Shown here piece by piece: positions 1 through 10,705 of a stretch of 64,000 nucleotides of DNA (within the stretch, counting starts at the first letter, position 1; each line of letters starts with the position of its first letter). The position numbers were made by a program, and so were the translations under genes. Source of the stretch: Dipteris shenzhenensis (taxonomy: Eukaryota; Polypodiophyta; Polypodiopsida; Gleicheniales); assembly GCA_047967505.1 (NCBI GenBank), contig CM106538.1. One strand, 5' to 3'. The notes beneath the pieces were generated by a model. It made no database searches. It was not told the origin of the DNA and worked only from the letters and a program-made list of their open reading frames with translations.

Positions 1-319
1 CATGCATGCAGGTGACGTCCCCCTTTAATGAAGAGTGAATCCCTCGGGGCTCTGATTCACAATAAAGAAGGACAACACAATTTACGCCACACGTCTAGAA
101 TTGGCAATAGATAATTTGTTCTTTCCAAGAAATATGCAATGCACTTTGTGATGCCGCCTCCAAAAACAAACCAATTTCTTGAATTGATACTTGCATTGGA
201 GATCCTCAAACTTGTGTAGGAGCAATTTCCCATTGTCGAAGCAAAGAGAATGCAGTCAAAGATAATGCTTGAATACTTTCAAGGTGCCATCATACAGGGA
301 CCTAAGGTAAAAGGATCTA

Positions 320-500
320 CACATGAGGCAGAAACTACATGAGGCGAGGCACAACATACAACCTTGGTTCAGGGTCATACAGATAAGAGAGGAAGTGGAA
401 TGGCTGAGACACATGAGGTAGAAACTACAAGGGAAAAGACACAACATGAAACCTCAGTTTAAGGTCATATAGATGAGAGAGGAAATGGAGTGGGTGAGAC
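320..500. repeat. Tandem duplication, about 88 bp x 2
   Basis: Two adjacent diverged copies (about 322-410 and 411-499) share the order acatgagg, gaaactaca, cacaacat, ggtcata, agagaggaa. Read rightward they give broken, Glu/Thr-rich peptide with stops. The stretch may be the decayed upstream part of the chromatin-remodeller fragment that follows, but this is not provable here. Confidence 0.6.
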
Positions 501-558
501 ACATGCGGTAGCCTTAGATGAGGGTGTCACACACATGGATGCTCACTTGGATGATGTG

Positions 559-1624
559 ACTCAATCAAGACTTTGGCCTAGAGAGTATCTCAGTTGTTGA
601 TGGCACTAGAAAAAGTGTTGCTCCATCTTCCAAGAGATCTGGGACCTGCAAGGAGTTGGAAGATGCAGAATGCTTGGTTGTAGCACAGACTTCTGACGAA
701 GTAGACTTAAATATAGAGGTCTCAGGTAACGAATTACTTACTGGGCAACCTGAATTGGTGTCAGAGTGCATCTCGGAATTTACCACTGAAAAGGCTGATA
801 CTTTGTTTGCTTTGCAAAGTAATGCAGTGCCATCCTTTACTGCATCAAAGGCTACAACTGGTCTAGCAACTGAGATTGAGTTTCTAGCCCATACGTATGT
901 TAGAAGACGTAAGAATCTAAAGCATCGATCTTCAGATAGTGCGGAGGGTATCACAAACCTGAAAGCACCTGCTTTGCCAAAGCATGCACAAAACAAAGAG
1001 CATTCATTGCCTGAAATTAAAGTAGATGTGTTTGGACCCTATGTGGGCAAAAATGAGGACAGGCCTATTGTCAAAAGAGCTGGGCAGGTGGAGAGATTCC
1101 TTTCAGTCAGAAATAGAAACAGTGACACAACTGTATATTGCATGAAGCTAAGTGGAAAAAGCTACAAGAATGCAGTGTATGTATCTGAAAGCTTTGTTTT
1201 GAAAAATTATCCTCAACTACTAAGGAATTTCTTGAGGCGGATGGATGATCTACATAGAGTGGATGGGAATTCAGGAGAGAAAGTGGACAGTCCTACCTTT
1301 GACCCCTTGTACCTTCAAGTTGACAGGATTGTTGCAGCTGAATAAAGAGGTCGCAAGAAATGCTATTTGGTAAAGTGGCATGGACTGCCTTATTCTGAAT
1401 CAACTTGGGAGTCTGAAGACACGATGCTCGGTGAGAAGGAGGCAATGAAACAATTTTTGCGGATAAATACAAAAGGTGCACCTCCAAGTAGCACAACTAC
1501 TTTCAAAGATGGCCGTGTGCTTCGGGACTATCAGAAAAAGGGGTTGGCGTGGATGGACCATAATTTTAAAAAACGCATCAATTGTATCCTTGCAGATGAG
1601 ATGGGTCTGGGAAAGACTATGCAG
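559..1624 (+). pseudogene. CHD-type chromatin remodeller fragment
   Basis: This is a broken 5' part of a SNF2-family remodeller of the CHD class, which normally slides nucleosomes in the nucleus. The frame is open from about 559. A first chromodomain-like stretch lies near 1080-1240. A second at about 1315-1420 contains YLVKWHGLPYSESTWE, typical of CHD chromodomains. The helicase N-lobe begins with LRDYQKKGLAWM, and the Walker A motif ADEMGLGKTMQ ends the exon. A UAA at 1343-1345 interrupts the second chromodomain in frame, so the copy should be non-functional. The exon ends at a good splice donor (CAG/GTCAGT, 1624/1625), but no following helicase exon is visible in the next 2 kb. It is therefore a truncated genomic copy, not a processed one. 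Class assignment is firm; CHD1-type versus PICKLE-type is not decided. Confidence 0.85.
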
Positions 1625-2340
1625 GTCAGTGTCCTCCTTGTTTTCTTGCAAATGCTAGGCCAAAGAATGTTTTGCAATGTCTCTTCTTAGGGGGGTGGAA
1701 GGTGCGATTGAAAGGCCATGTATGCTGCACTTTATGTTACTGTGATGGAGCTTTTTTAAATAATTATATACAAATATCAACATTTCACGTGCTTGATCAC
1801 TATGAGATTGAGAGAGTGTTTGAAAACTCAGAAACACAGAGAAACTCAATGGTCAATGTGTTCGCTGCTGGCCAGATGATTGGAAATTCATCTTTGGAGT
1901 ACCCTACCTATGACAAGGGGTCCTCCTCTACACCTGAGGTGGAAGGAATTGTTTTAGACTATCACGGGAATGCTTGTACACACCAAAATAATCATATTGA
2001 CAGAATGCCAGACTGTGGGAATAGGAAAATGTTGAAGAATGCCAGACTGTGGGAACAGGAAAATGTGACTTAAAACAAGATTGTTGGCAGGAAAGTTGAG
2101 GGAAATCTTGTTGTGCGTGTATGAACTTGAACAGCAACAAAATCTCGCTACGGGAGTAATCAAATCACAGTGCTGCTATGATACTGCTATGATACTTGTG
2201 AAAACAAAATGCTGGCGTAACGCGCATGATCGAAGACGATCGTTTTGAGTTTGCCTGGAAAAGTTGAACAACCATCTATATGTGGCTGGGGGCCGGTCAA
2301 GTGAGATGTACTCCGAGCCTTACAAAACACTGCGGAGCGG
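1625..2340. other. No recognisable gene; short duplication
   Basis: After the remodeller exon there is no helicase continuation. A short near-exact direct repeat (about 29 bp, starting aatgccagactgtggga) occurs at about 2002 and 2039. Open frames here resemble no family I know. Confidence 0.5.
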
Positions 2341-2352
2341 TTTGATCTCATG

Positions 2353-2520
2353 ACTAAAAATTTAGCAATGCTGTCGACTCTTGCAAGGCATCTCCATTAG
2401 AGCGATAGTTTGTTAGACTGGAATCAGAGACTCCGGATGGCATTGGAAGTGGTGCAGGGACTAGAATACCTTCACAGCTTAAACAAGGAGGGTCCACGAA
2501 AATTAACGTTTGAACACAAA
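2353..2520 (+). pseudogene. Receptor-like kinase domain fragment
   Basis: One reading frame gives LARHLH, a TAG stop (2392-2394), then SDSLLDWNQRLRMALEVVQG and LEYLHS. This is the signature of the segment between kinase subdomains V and VIa in plant receptor-like kinases (usual form: L..HLHG...LDW..RL.IA...A.GLEYLH). Neither the ATP-binding lobe nor the catalytic HRD/DFG motifs are present nearby. It is a fragment of about 50 codons with an in-frame stop. I infer a non-functional gene piece, placed between two other unrelated gene pieces. Confidence 0.7.
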
Positions 2521-2875
2521 CCGTGATGCAGCTAAGGAAAGAGGTGTGGCCATAGAGGACTCACCTGGCTTACTCCAAAAAGCTCCCTGGACCTGTAGGT
2601 TGGAATCACGTCTTCTGCAGGAGGTAAGCTAGTAACCATAAAGACCGTTCGAGCTACACAGCAGTTCTCCCACCTGTGATCTCCACGAGAATCTCGACCC
2701 ATGAACAGTCTAAAAGCAATTGGGGCATCCAAAGAAATAGGGAAGTGATTTGGAGGTTGTGATCTAGCAGTTGTGCCATCCTAAGAGATGCGATCAATAG
2801 GAAAGCTATTCATCATATGTTAAATCTTGTAATCCAAACAGTCTAATTTAGAGCAGAGATGAAAGATAGAACAAA

Positions 2876-3050
2876 CCGTTTCCTCAATGGGGACAGTTGT
2901 GTCAACACGGTGCTGATAATAGAGATCGATATAATCGACATCCAACCTCTTCAAACTAGCCTCGCAGGCGCTACGCACGTACTCCCGTGACCCTTTCACA
3001 GAAAAGATGTCGTTGTCCAAGATGTTTCCAAACTTAGTGGCGAGCTGGAT
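2876..3050 (-). pseudogene. Aldo-keto reductase exon fragment
   Basis: Leftward translation gives IQLATKFG, VKGSREYVRSACEASLKRLD, VDYIDLYYQHR and TTVPIEET. This is the hallmark region of plant NADPH-dependent aldo-keto reductases of the auxin-induced PCNT115 / perakine-reductase-like group; the Lys of ATKFG is part of the family's catalytic set. The segment is flanked by a plausible acceptor (CCTCCCAG before ATCCAG, near 3051) and donor (ACG/GTTTGT near 2877). It therefore looks like one intact internal exon of a multi-exon gene. No neighbouring exons (TIM-barrel start or NADP-binding end) are visible within 3 kb on either side, so it is probably an isolated, duplicated or captured exon. Confidence 0.85.
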
Positions 3051-3142
3051 CTGGGAGGGAAAGCAACGTTGCCAAAGAAATGCTTCACTACTGTCCTTCA
3101 AAGCAGGCAGATAATATGTAGTGCTTTGTTGCAGATGTCGCG

Positions 3143-3187
3143 CTTGAAAGGCAGAGGCAGAACGCTTGAAAGGCAGAGGCAGAACGA
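3143..3187. repeat. Perfect 22-bp tandem duplication
   Basis: The unit cgcttgaaaggcagaggcag (plus two bases) occurs twice, back to back. Confidence 0.85.
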
Positions 3188-3189
3188 AG

Positions 3190-4990
3190 CAAAGGGGCAG
3201 GGCAAAAGTATAGGGCATAAGATAGGGCAAAAGTGGAAACCCATTTTCCCTCGCTTCCCCATTTCCCCCCTCCATTTTTGGGGATAAAATTGGCTCCATT
3301 TCACCATGGTTAAGAAAACATAGAGTATGGTCAACTGTGTGAAAAGCCCTCACTCATGGGATAGGCCACATGTGTACACATACTTGGGAGGGCAATTAAT
3401 TTCTACTTTTGTTGGCAAGCCAACTAACCTAATTACTTTATAACATCTTTTCCAAGCCCAAATCTATCATGGTTTCCTTAGTTATTAGGTTCATCGCCAC
3501 TGATCCATAGTGTATTAAGGCATTTGTAATGGTGTCCTTCAATGCACATCTTTGCTTTGATAGTTTTAGGGTCATCGTCTCTCATAGATTGTCCCAAGAC
3601 TTACACATAGCAGTCACATGACTTCCTTCCTATCACAAATTCTGAATGAAGGGTTCTATTAAGAAATTCACTATTCAAATAGCGGTCACACAGTCGTAAT
3701 ATTGAAAAGACATATGTATATTACACTACTATAGACACTAGAATAAAATAGTAAACCTATATTAAAGAGAGAATGATTTAATGATATATTTGTTTTATAT
3801 TATGAAAGACTGTTTATATCATGACTTACAAGGTTGGATCTCAAGTTCCTTGATTTGAACCACCCTTAAAACCCATTTCTTGGATCTACAACATTGGGAC
3901 TCCATGCCCACTCCATGTAGCCTTCCATTACTCCATTTTTATTTAATCCTCTGATAGATAGTCTCTTTGTCTTTGGGTGATTGGGCAATTTTGCAAAGTG
4001 TGCAAAGCAAAGTGTACTAGAAAGATAGAGTGAATATTTACAAATGCCAAAAGAGAATAAGGACAACTTAGGATAACCAGCTTGTGGTCAAAATCAAAGA
4101 GTGAAAGAGTGAGAGGGTATAGGTGTGGGTGTGGTGGTGTTCATGTGGCCATGTTATGCTTAATTTGCTTGTAGGAATGCATTACTATGGAACATTTCTT
4201 ACACCTTTTTCCATAGCCTTTTCTCTTATTTTCTCTAAACATTAGCCCCTTTAATAGCCATGATTAGTTCTTTGATTACCATAATTAACAATAAGAATCA
4301 CCATCAATGAAGGAGACCTAGTGTTAGTTTTGGGCTTAGTTCATGAACACCCAGTGAATGACTTATCAAATGAGTATTTGTGTGTCATTTCTACATTGGG
4401 TCTACATCTAGGGTAAAGATTAGTTCCCCCCCCCCTCCCCCTCCCACCCCCCTAACTTAAATTTAAGATTAGCCAAAACATAAAAGGGCCCCCACCCCTA
4501 ATGTATAAGCTTATGCATCATCTGCAAAAAACCCCCTAGTGTACACTCACGTGATATCATAAGGTTCCCCTTCTGAATCCCCCGGGATCAGAGCACAGTG
4601 CCCCCCTGAAGCATATTGCATTTTCCAAAAGTTGCACCCCATGGCTCCTCATGTTCCTCGAAATCCCTCTTTGTCCTCACTAAGAATAGCTTCTCTTTTT
4701 TTTTAAACCAAGAACCAAGCTCTCTTAGTGGTCTTAAGTACATTCCATTGTGGGAAGTCCTTTGGTACAGAATCTTTTCAATCGTGCATCAAGGTTATAT
4801 CATTGACAAATACTGAAACATCAACATCCATGAAAATCGTGGCATGCTCCATGATTTCTATATACAAAAACAATAAGGATAAGTCATTTTATATAGAACA
4901 ATAAATTTTTTTTGACAAAATTACAACGTGTGCCACTAACAATCTATACAATGAAACAACTATCACAATTTGCCCAATGATACAACTGTC
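3190..4990. other. AT-rich DNA without recognisable genes
   Basis: Short open frames only, none with a recognisable motif. It includes C-rich tracts at about 4427-4452 that look like simple-sequence drift. Confidence 0.5.
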
Positions 4991-5004
4991 ACCACCTAAG
5001 AATA

Positions 5005-5420
5005 GCTTGGAAGGCATAGCCTAGAAGGCTTTATTAGGCTCAAATATATATATATATATATATATAATTTAAAAAATAATGGGGATAGCGTAGAAGAATT
5101 TACAAGACTTAATTATGTGCATAAATGTTAAAAAATCAACAATCTTTGATACATTTCTAATCTATTAGTGATAAAATTGTAATTTTCTCGGTGCGGTGAT
5201 TTCGATTCCAACTGCCTTGCACACTAATACAACATTGAACTCTCCTCATCACTTGAATGGTAGGGTTGTTGTGAGTGTGGAACCGCATGTGGGCAAGGGG
5301 AGTGAGTTCGATTAGGAACTAGTTGGGAAAGTTTGAGCATGGCTTCCATTGGCAACTTGGAAAAATGTGTCTCCTCTAAGGCAAACTAATCTATGCTAAT
5401 CTAGATTGCACTAATCGTCG
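5005..5420 (-). mobile_element. Relic of copia leader sequence
   Basis: This stretch keeps the order of landmarks found in the untranslated leader of the copia family at 15-20, 36-43 and 51-55 kb. The landmarks are a segment like 'atagccaagaggctttataa', then 'gtgtggaaccgcatgtg', 'aggaactagt', 'catggcttccattggcaac' and 'tctcctct..ggc'. A (TA)n run (about 5044-5067) is inserted. No LTR or coding part accompanies it. It is strongly decayed, so it is the oldest trace of that family in the window. Confidence 0.55.
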
Positions 5421-5900
5421 AAGCGAATAAAGCAAGAAATAATTTATTTTCCAAAGTCCTTTTTAATTTGCTTAGGTTATAAGCGTACAAGAAAAAGTAA
5501 ATTTAAATATCAATTTCAAGTGAGAAGATAACCACTAAATTTCTAACTTAAATAAATTTAAATTTAAAATTTTAAAAGGGAGAGAAAAAATATAACTTTA
5601 AAATTCAAATTAATTTAATTTGGAAAAAGAAATCTCTAAGTACTAAATTTACAATGCGAATAAAATCAAATTTAATAAATTAAAAATATAAATAAAATTA
5701 AATTTAAATTCTAACTAATAAATTTTAAACTTAAATAAAATCAAATTTACTAAACTTAAAATGTAAATAAAATAAAAATTAACTTTAAAAAAATTTTTAA
5801 ACTTAAAATTTTAAATTGTTACTAATTTAATAATTATCTAATAACTAAATTCAAATTTTAAATAAAATAAAATTTTAACTTTTTAAAAAAATTATCAAAT
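5421..5900. other. Extremely AT-rich spacer
   Basis: Dominated by aaattt/aaataaa-type oligomers with scattered direct and inverted near-repeats. No coding signal. Confidence 0.6.
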
Positions 5901-5904
5901 TTTA

Positions 5905-8575
5905 CTGAGAGTCATACCAATTGTCAGTCCATTACAAGGTATAGAGAAATGGATTTGCACTTATCTATCAAAAATGTTTCAGCTCGTGGTGTGGCAAAAG
6001 AAGGGTTGTCTACCATAAACCAATATGCTATGCTACGAAATGAAATAAAACCTAGAAAAAATCTCTATTTCATCATGTGTTAGAATCCTACCAAGTTTCA
6101 TCTTGTTTCGACTATTAGTGTTCAACATGGTTATGAAAAACCAATGTTGGTGGTGATCCATATGTTTTCTATGTGTGTGATGAGGTTCTTTAAAACAAAA
6201 GTCCATGTATAGACCTATTTACGGGACAAGATTTGATATGGTGCTTTGGTATAATATGAATGAGAAGAATTCCAAGTTTCGGTCCATTACAAGATACATG
6301 GATTTGACCTTACCCTATCAAAAATATTTCTCATCACAGTGCGGCAAAGACATGGTTTTGTACCTTAAAAATAATATGCTACGCTACTCCAAATGCAATA
6401 AATCCTAGCCAAAATATTTGTGTCATCATTTATTATATTCCTACAAATCTTTGTCTTCTTCTGACCATAGATGCTAAATATGGTTATGACATACCAACGT
6501 TGGTGACCCTCACGTATTGTAGTGTGCACGATCAGGATTTGTAAAATATAAAGGCATGTATAGCCCTATTTATGGGACAATATTTGGTATGGTTCCTGGG
6601 TGAAATTTTATTGAGGTTCATACCAATTCTCGTTCCATTACGAGATATAGAGCAATGGATTTCATACCCTATCAAAAATGTTTTAGCCTGTGGTGTGGTA
6701 AAAAAAGAGTTGTCTACCATAAACCAATATGCTACATTACTTGAAATGAAATAAAAACCTAGTCAAAATATTTATACCATCATATATTAGAGTCCTACTA
6801 GGTTTAATCTTCTTTCGACCATCACTACCGAACATGGTTATAAAGAACCAATGTTTTTGACCCACACATGTTCTATGTGTGTGTTGAGGTGTATAGACCT
6901 ATTTATATGACAATATTAGATAAATTTCTTTGGTATAATATGAATGAAAAGAATACCAAGTCTCGGTCCATTACGAGATATAGAGCCATGGATTTGACCT
7001 CACCCTAGCAAAAAAATTTATCGTCGTAGTGTGGAAAAGAAAGGGTTATCTACCCTAAAACAATATGCTATGCTACTCCAAATGCAGTAAATCCTAGCCA
7101 TAATCTTTATGCCATCATCTATAGTATTTCTAAAAAGTTTTTTCTTCTTTTGACCATCGATGCCGAACATGGTTATGAAAAACTAACATTGGTGACCCTT
7201 ATGTGCAGAACAGGGATTTGGAAAATAAAAAGGCATGTATATTTTGTATGGTTCTTGGGTAAAGTGTTATTGAGAGTTATACTAGTTCTCAGTCCATTAA
7301 GAGATATAGAGAAATGGATTTCAACTTGCCCTATCAAAATGTTCCAGCTCGTGATGTGGTAAAAGCAGCTCGTGATGTGGTAAAAGAAGGGTTGTCTATT
7401 GCTGTAAACCAATATGCTATGCTCAAAATGAAATAAAGCCTAGAAAAATTATCTATTTCATCATGTATTAGAATCCTACCAAGTTTCATAGTGTTTTGAC
7501 TATCGGTGTCCAAAATGATTATGAAAAACCAACATTGGTGACCCACACATGTTCTAGTGTGTGCGACAAGGTTCTTTAAAACAAAAAGCCATGTATAGAT
7601 CTATTTATGGCAAAAGATTTGATACAATGCTTTGGTATAATATGAATGAGAAGCATATCAACAAGTCTCGGTCCATCATAAGATATAGAGCCATGGATTT
7701 GACCTTACACTAAGAAAAATATTTGTCATCATAGTGCGGCAAAGAAAAAATAATCTACACTAAAACAATATAAAATGATACACCAAATGCAAGAACTTCT
7801 AGCCAAAATCTTTTTTCCATCATGTATTAGATTCCTACACTTTGTCTTCTACATGGTTATGAAAAACCAATGTTGGTAACCCTCACGTGTTGTAGTGTGC
7901 AGCGCGAAGGGGATTTTTTAAACAAAAAGGCACGTATAGACCTATTCATGGAACCATATTTGGTACAGTTATTGGGTACAATGTTATTGAGAGGAATACA
8001 AAGTCTCTATTAATTCCAAGATAGGTCCATGGATTTGACCTTACCCTATCAAATATATTTTGGCTTATGATGCAGAAGTAAAGGAGTTATCCACCCTAAA
8101 ACAATATGCTATGCTACTACAAATACAATAATGCCTATTCAAAATCTTGATTCCATCATGTATTAGAGTCCTACCAAATTTCATCTTCTTTTGACCATCG
8201 ATGCCCAATATGGTTATGAAAAGTCAACATCAGTGATCCGCATGTGTGACTAGGTTTTGTAAAACAAAAAGGCATGTATAGGCCTATTTATGGGAAAAAA
8301 GTTGGTATAGTACTGGGGTACAATGTTACTAAGAGGAATACCAAGTCTTGGTCTATTATGACTTATCGAACCATGGATTTGACCTTACCCTATTAAGACA
8401 TTTCAGTGCACGGTGTGGTAAAATACATCTCCTCTACCCTCAAACAATCTGCTACGCTACTCCAAATCAAATAACACCTAGCCAGAATCTTTATGCCACC
8501 ATGTATTAGAGTCCTATAAAGTTTTTTCTTGTTTCAACCATCGATGCCCAACATGGTTATGACAAACCAACGTTT
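5905..8575. repeat. Satellite-like tandem array, about 345 bp x 8
   Basis: Landmark phrases recur at regular spacing. The 'caatatgct' motif occurs near 6026, 6370, 6724, 7060, 7407, 7765, 8101 and 8446. The 'acatggttatgaaaaacc' motif occurs near 6127, 6478, 6833, 7167, 7515, 7855, 8210 and 8550. Each monomer also carries 'ccattacgagatatagagc' and 'ggatttgacc'. Spacings run from about 332 to 358 bp. The monomers are clearly diverged from each other, so this is an old or non-homogenised array. No gene is encoded. Confidence 0.85.
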
Positions 8576-9800
8576 TCCACCATGTCCCATACATGAGTAT
8601 AAAACAATACGCATCCACATGCTGCTATCACATGTGTATTTCTCCAATGGGCATGATACTTTACACACACACCTTAAAACTATTAGCTTTAAGGCTTGTG
8701 CAAAGTATCATGTTCATCAGACATTGTTTCCATGATTGGGCATGCATATTTTATCATTTTGCACCACGTCTTATACATGAGTATCAAAAAATATGCATCA
8801 GCATGCTCCTATCACATGTGCATATGCTCAATAGGTATGATACTTTGCACATGCCTTAAAACTATTCACTTTAAATCTCGTGCCAAGTATCATGTCCATC
8901 AGACACTGTTTGCATGGTTGGGCATGCATATGTTCTTGTTTTTCACCAAGTTTCATACATGAATATGAAATAATATGCATCAATGTCTGATGGGTATGAT
9001 ACTTTACACACACTTTAAATCTATTCACTTTAAAGCTCATAAAAATTGTCATGTCCAACAGACACTGTTTGCATGGTTGGGCATGCATATGTTCTCGTTT
9101 TTCACCACGTCTCATACATGAGTATGAAAAAATACGAATCGTCATGATCCTACCGCATGTGCATATGTTCGATAGATACATTATTTTGTACACCCCTTAA
9201 ACCTATTCACTTTAAGGGCTATGCAAAGTATTATGTCCATCAGACACCGTTTGCATGGTTGGACACATATTTTCTCATTTTCCACCACATCTCATACATG
9301 AGTATCAAAAAATAAGCCACTCTGTGCTCCTATCACATGTACATTTCTTCGATGGGTATGATACTATGTATACACATTAAACCTATTCAGTTTAAGACTC
9401 GTGCAAAGTATCATGTCCATCAAACACTCTTTGCATGGTTGGGTAGGCATTTGTTCTCAATCTTCACCATGTCTCATACGATGTTCATGAGTATAAAAAT
9501 ATACGCATCACCTTGCTCCTACCGCATGTGCATATATTTGATGGGTACAATACTTTGCACATGCCTTAAAACTATTCACTTCAAGACCCATGAAAATTAT
9601 CATGTCCATTAGACACCATTTTCATAGTAGGGCACACATATTTTTGCATTTTTCACCACGTCCCAGACATGTGTATTAAAAAATACGCATCGATGTGCTC
9701 TTATCGGATGTGTATTTGTCCGATCGATACGATACTTTTCACACACTTTCAAACTATTTAATTTAATTCTTGTGCAAAGTATCATGTCCATTAGACATTG
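8576..9800. repeat. Satellite-like tandem array, about 180 bp x 7
   Basis: 'tccatcagacactgtttgc' and variants recur near 8713, 8896, 9056, 9237, 9417, 9606 and 9787. 'catacatgagtat' and 'tgatactttgcacac' repeat in the same register. Spacing is about 180 bp (one short unit of about 160). Copies differ by roughly a tenth to a fifth by eye. The array abuts the 345-bp array without a gap. Confidence 0.85.
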
Positions 9801-9904
9801 TTTGATAGCCAAAATCCTCTTTAGAAAAGATCCAATCATACTTGCAAAATTAGGACCTAGAGAGAGAAGAATAAAACTAGAGAGAGAAAGACTAGAGCCC
9901 TACA

Positions 9905-10235
9905 CCTTTTGAGGTCCCCCAACTTTGTGGAGGCTCAAAGGGTTCCCCCACTTTGTGTAGAGACCAAAAGGTACCTCCAATTTGTGGAGGGACTCAAAAG
10001 GTTCTCCCACTTTGTGTAGAGACCCAAAAGGTACCCCCACTTTGTGGAGGGACTCATGAGATTCCCCCACTTTATGTAGGGACCCAAAAGGTCCCTCTAT
10101 AACGTGGAGGAACTCATGAGGTTCCCACACTTTGTGTAGAGACCCAAAATCTCCCCAAAATTTATGGAGGGATTCATCAAGTTCCCCCACTTTGTGAGAG
10201 ACCCAAGAGGTCCCCCAAAAAAGTGGAGGGACTCT
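9905..10235. repeat. Minisatellite, about 30-bp unit in 60-bp dimers
   Basis: About eleven copies of a unit like 'cccccactttgtgtagagac' plus 'ccaaaaggta'. Two subtypes alternate ('gtgtagagacc' and 'gtggagggactc'), giving a higher-order period near 60 bp. Read leftward it translates as repeating SLHKVGEPxE / VPFG units, a by-product of the repeat rather than evidence of a gene. Confidence 0.85.
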
Positions 10236-10539
10236 TGTCCAAACCCTGGAACTTCTAGAAAGCTGTCTCAACCCTATACCCTTTCGAACCCTACAACCCT
10301 CTTCTAAACCCTTGAGCTCCTATGGAGGTGAGAGGCTCCATCCATCATTGTGATCAAGCCCTCTTTCTCACTCACATGTGCATGAGATCTGGTTTCCATG
10401 CTTTAACCTACACCTCTCACTGGAATATGACCCAACGACCTATGCTACAACTAGCAATGACACGATTGTAGGTGACCAACACCCTTAGAACTTGGACTTG
10501 GGAGACACTATTACAACATTTGGCACCGTTTTCGAGGAG
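10236..10539. other. No recognisable feature
   Basis: Spacer between the minisatellite and the next LTR element. No coding or structural signal seen. Confidence 0.5.
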
Positions 10540-10544
10540 GTTAG

Positions 10545-10691
10545 TGTTGGGGTAAAGGGCAATGTGCCCACCCACTTGTATAGGGCTCGTATATACTCAT
10601 ATATATATGATAGAGGAATAAGCTGGAGTAGCTTTTGCTCCACCACTTTTGGTGTCTCCTTATCCCTTTGTGTGTGCTCTCCTCTCCCACA
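10545..10691 (+). repeat. 5' LTR, 147 bp
   Basis: Starts TGTTGGGGTAAAGGGC, contains a TATA-rich stretch (tatatactcatatatatatg) suitable for a promoter, and ends CCCACA. It matches 13899-14045 apart from a few substitutions. Confidence 0.85.
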
Positions 10692-10693
10692 AC

Positions 10694-10705
10694 TGGTATT
10701 AGAGC
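10694..10705 (+). promoter_or_regulatory. Primer-binding site, initiator-Met tRNA type
   Basis: TGGTATTAGAGC lies two bases after the LTR. It differs at one base from the standard TGGTATCAGAGC complement of plant initiator Met-tRNA. Confidence 0.8.

Noticed and set aside
5905-10235. CRISPR-like array
   Set aside because: Units are long, adjacent and diverged with no unique spacers; the context is a eukaryotic nuclear genome.
9900-10271. 123-codon leftward ORF of SLHKVGEP repeats
   Set aside because: It is a translation of the 30-bp minisatellite; no start context or homologous protein known to me.
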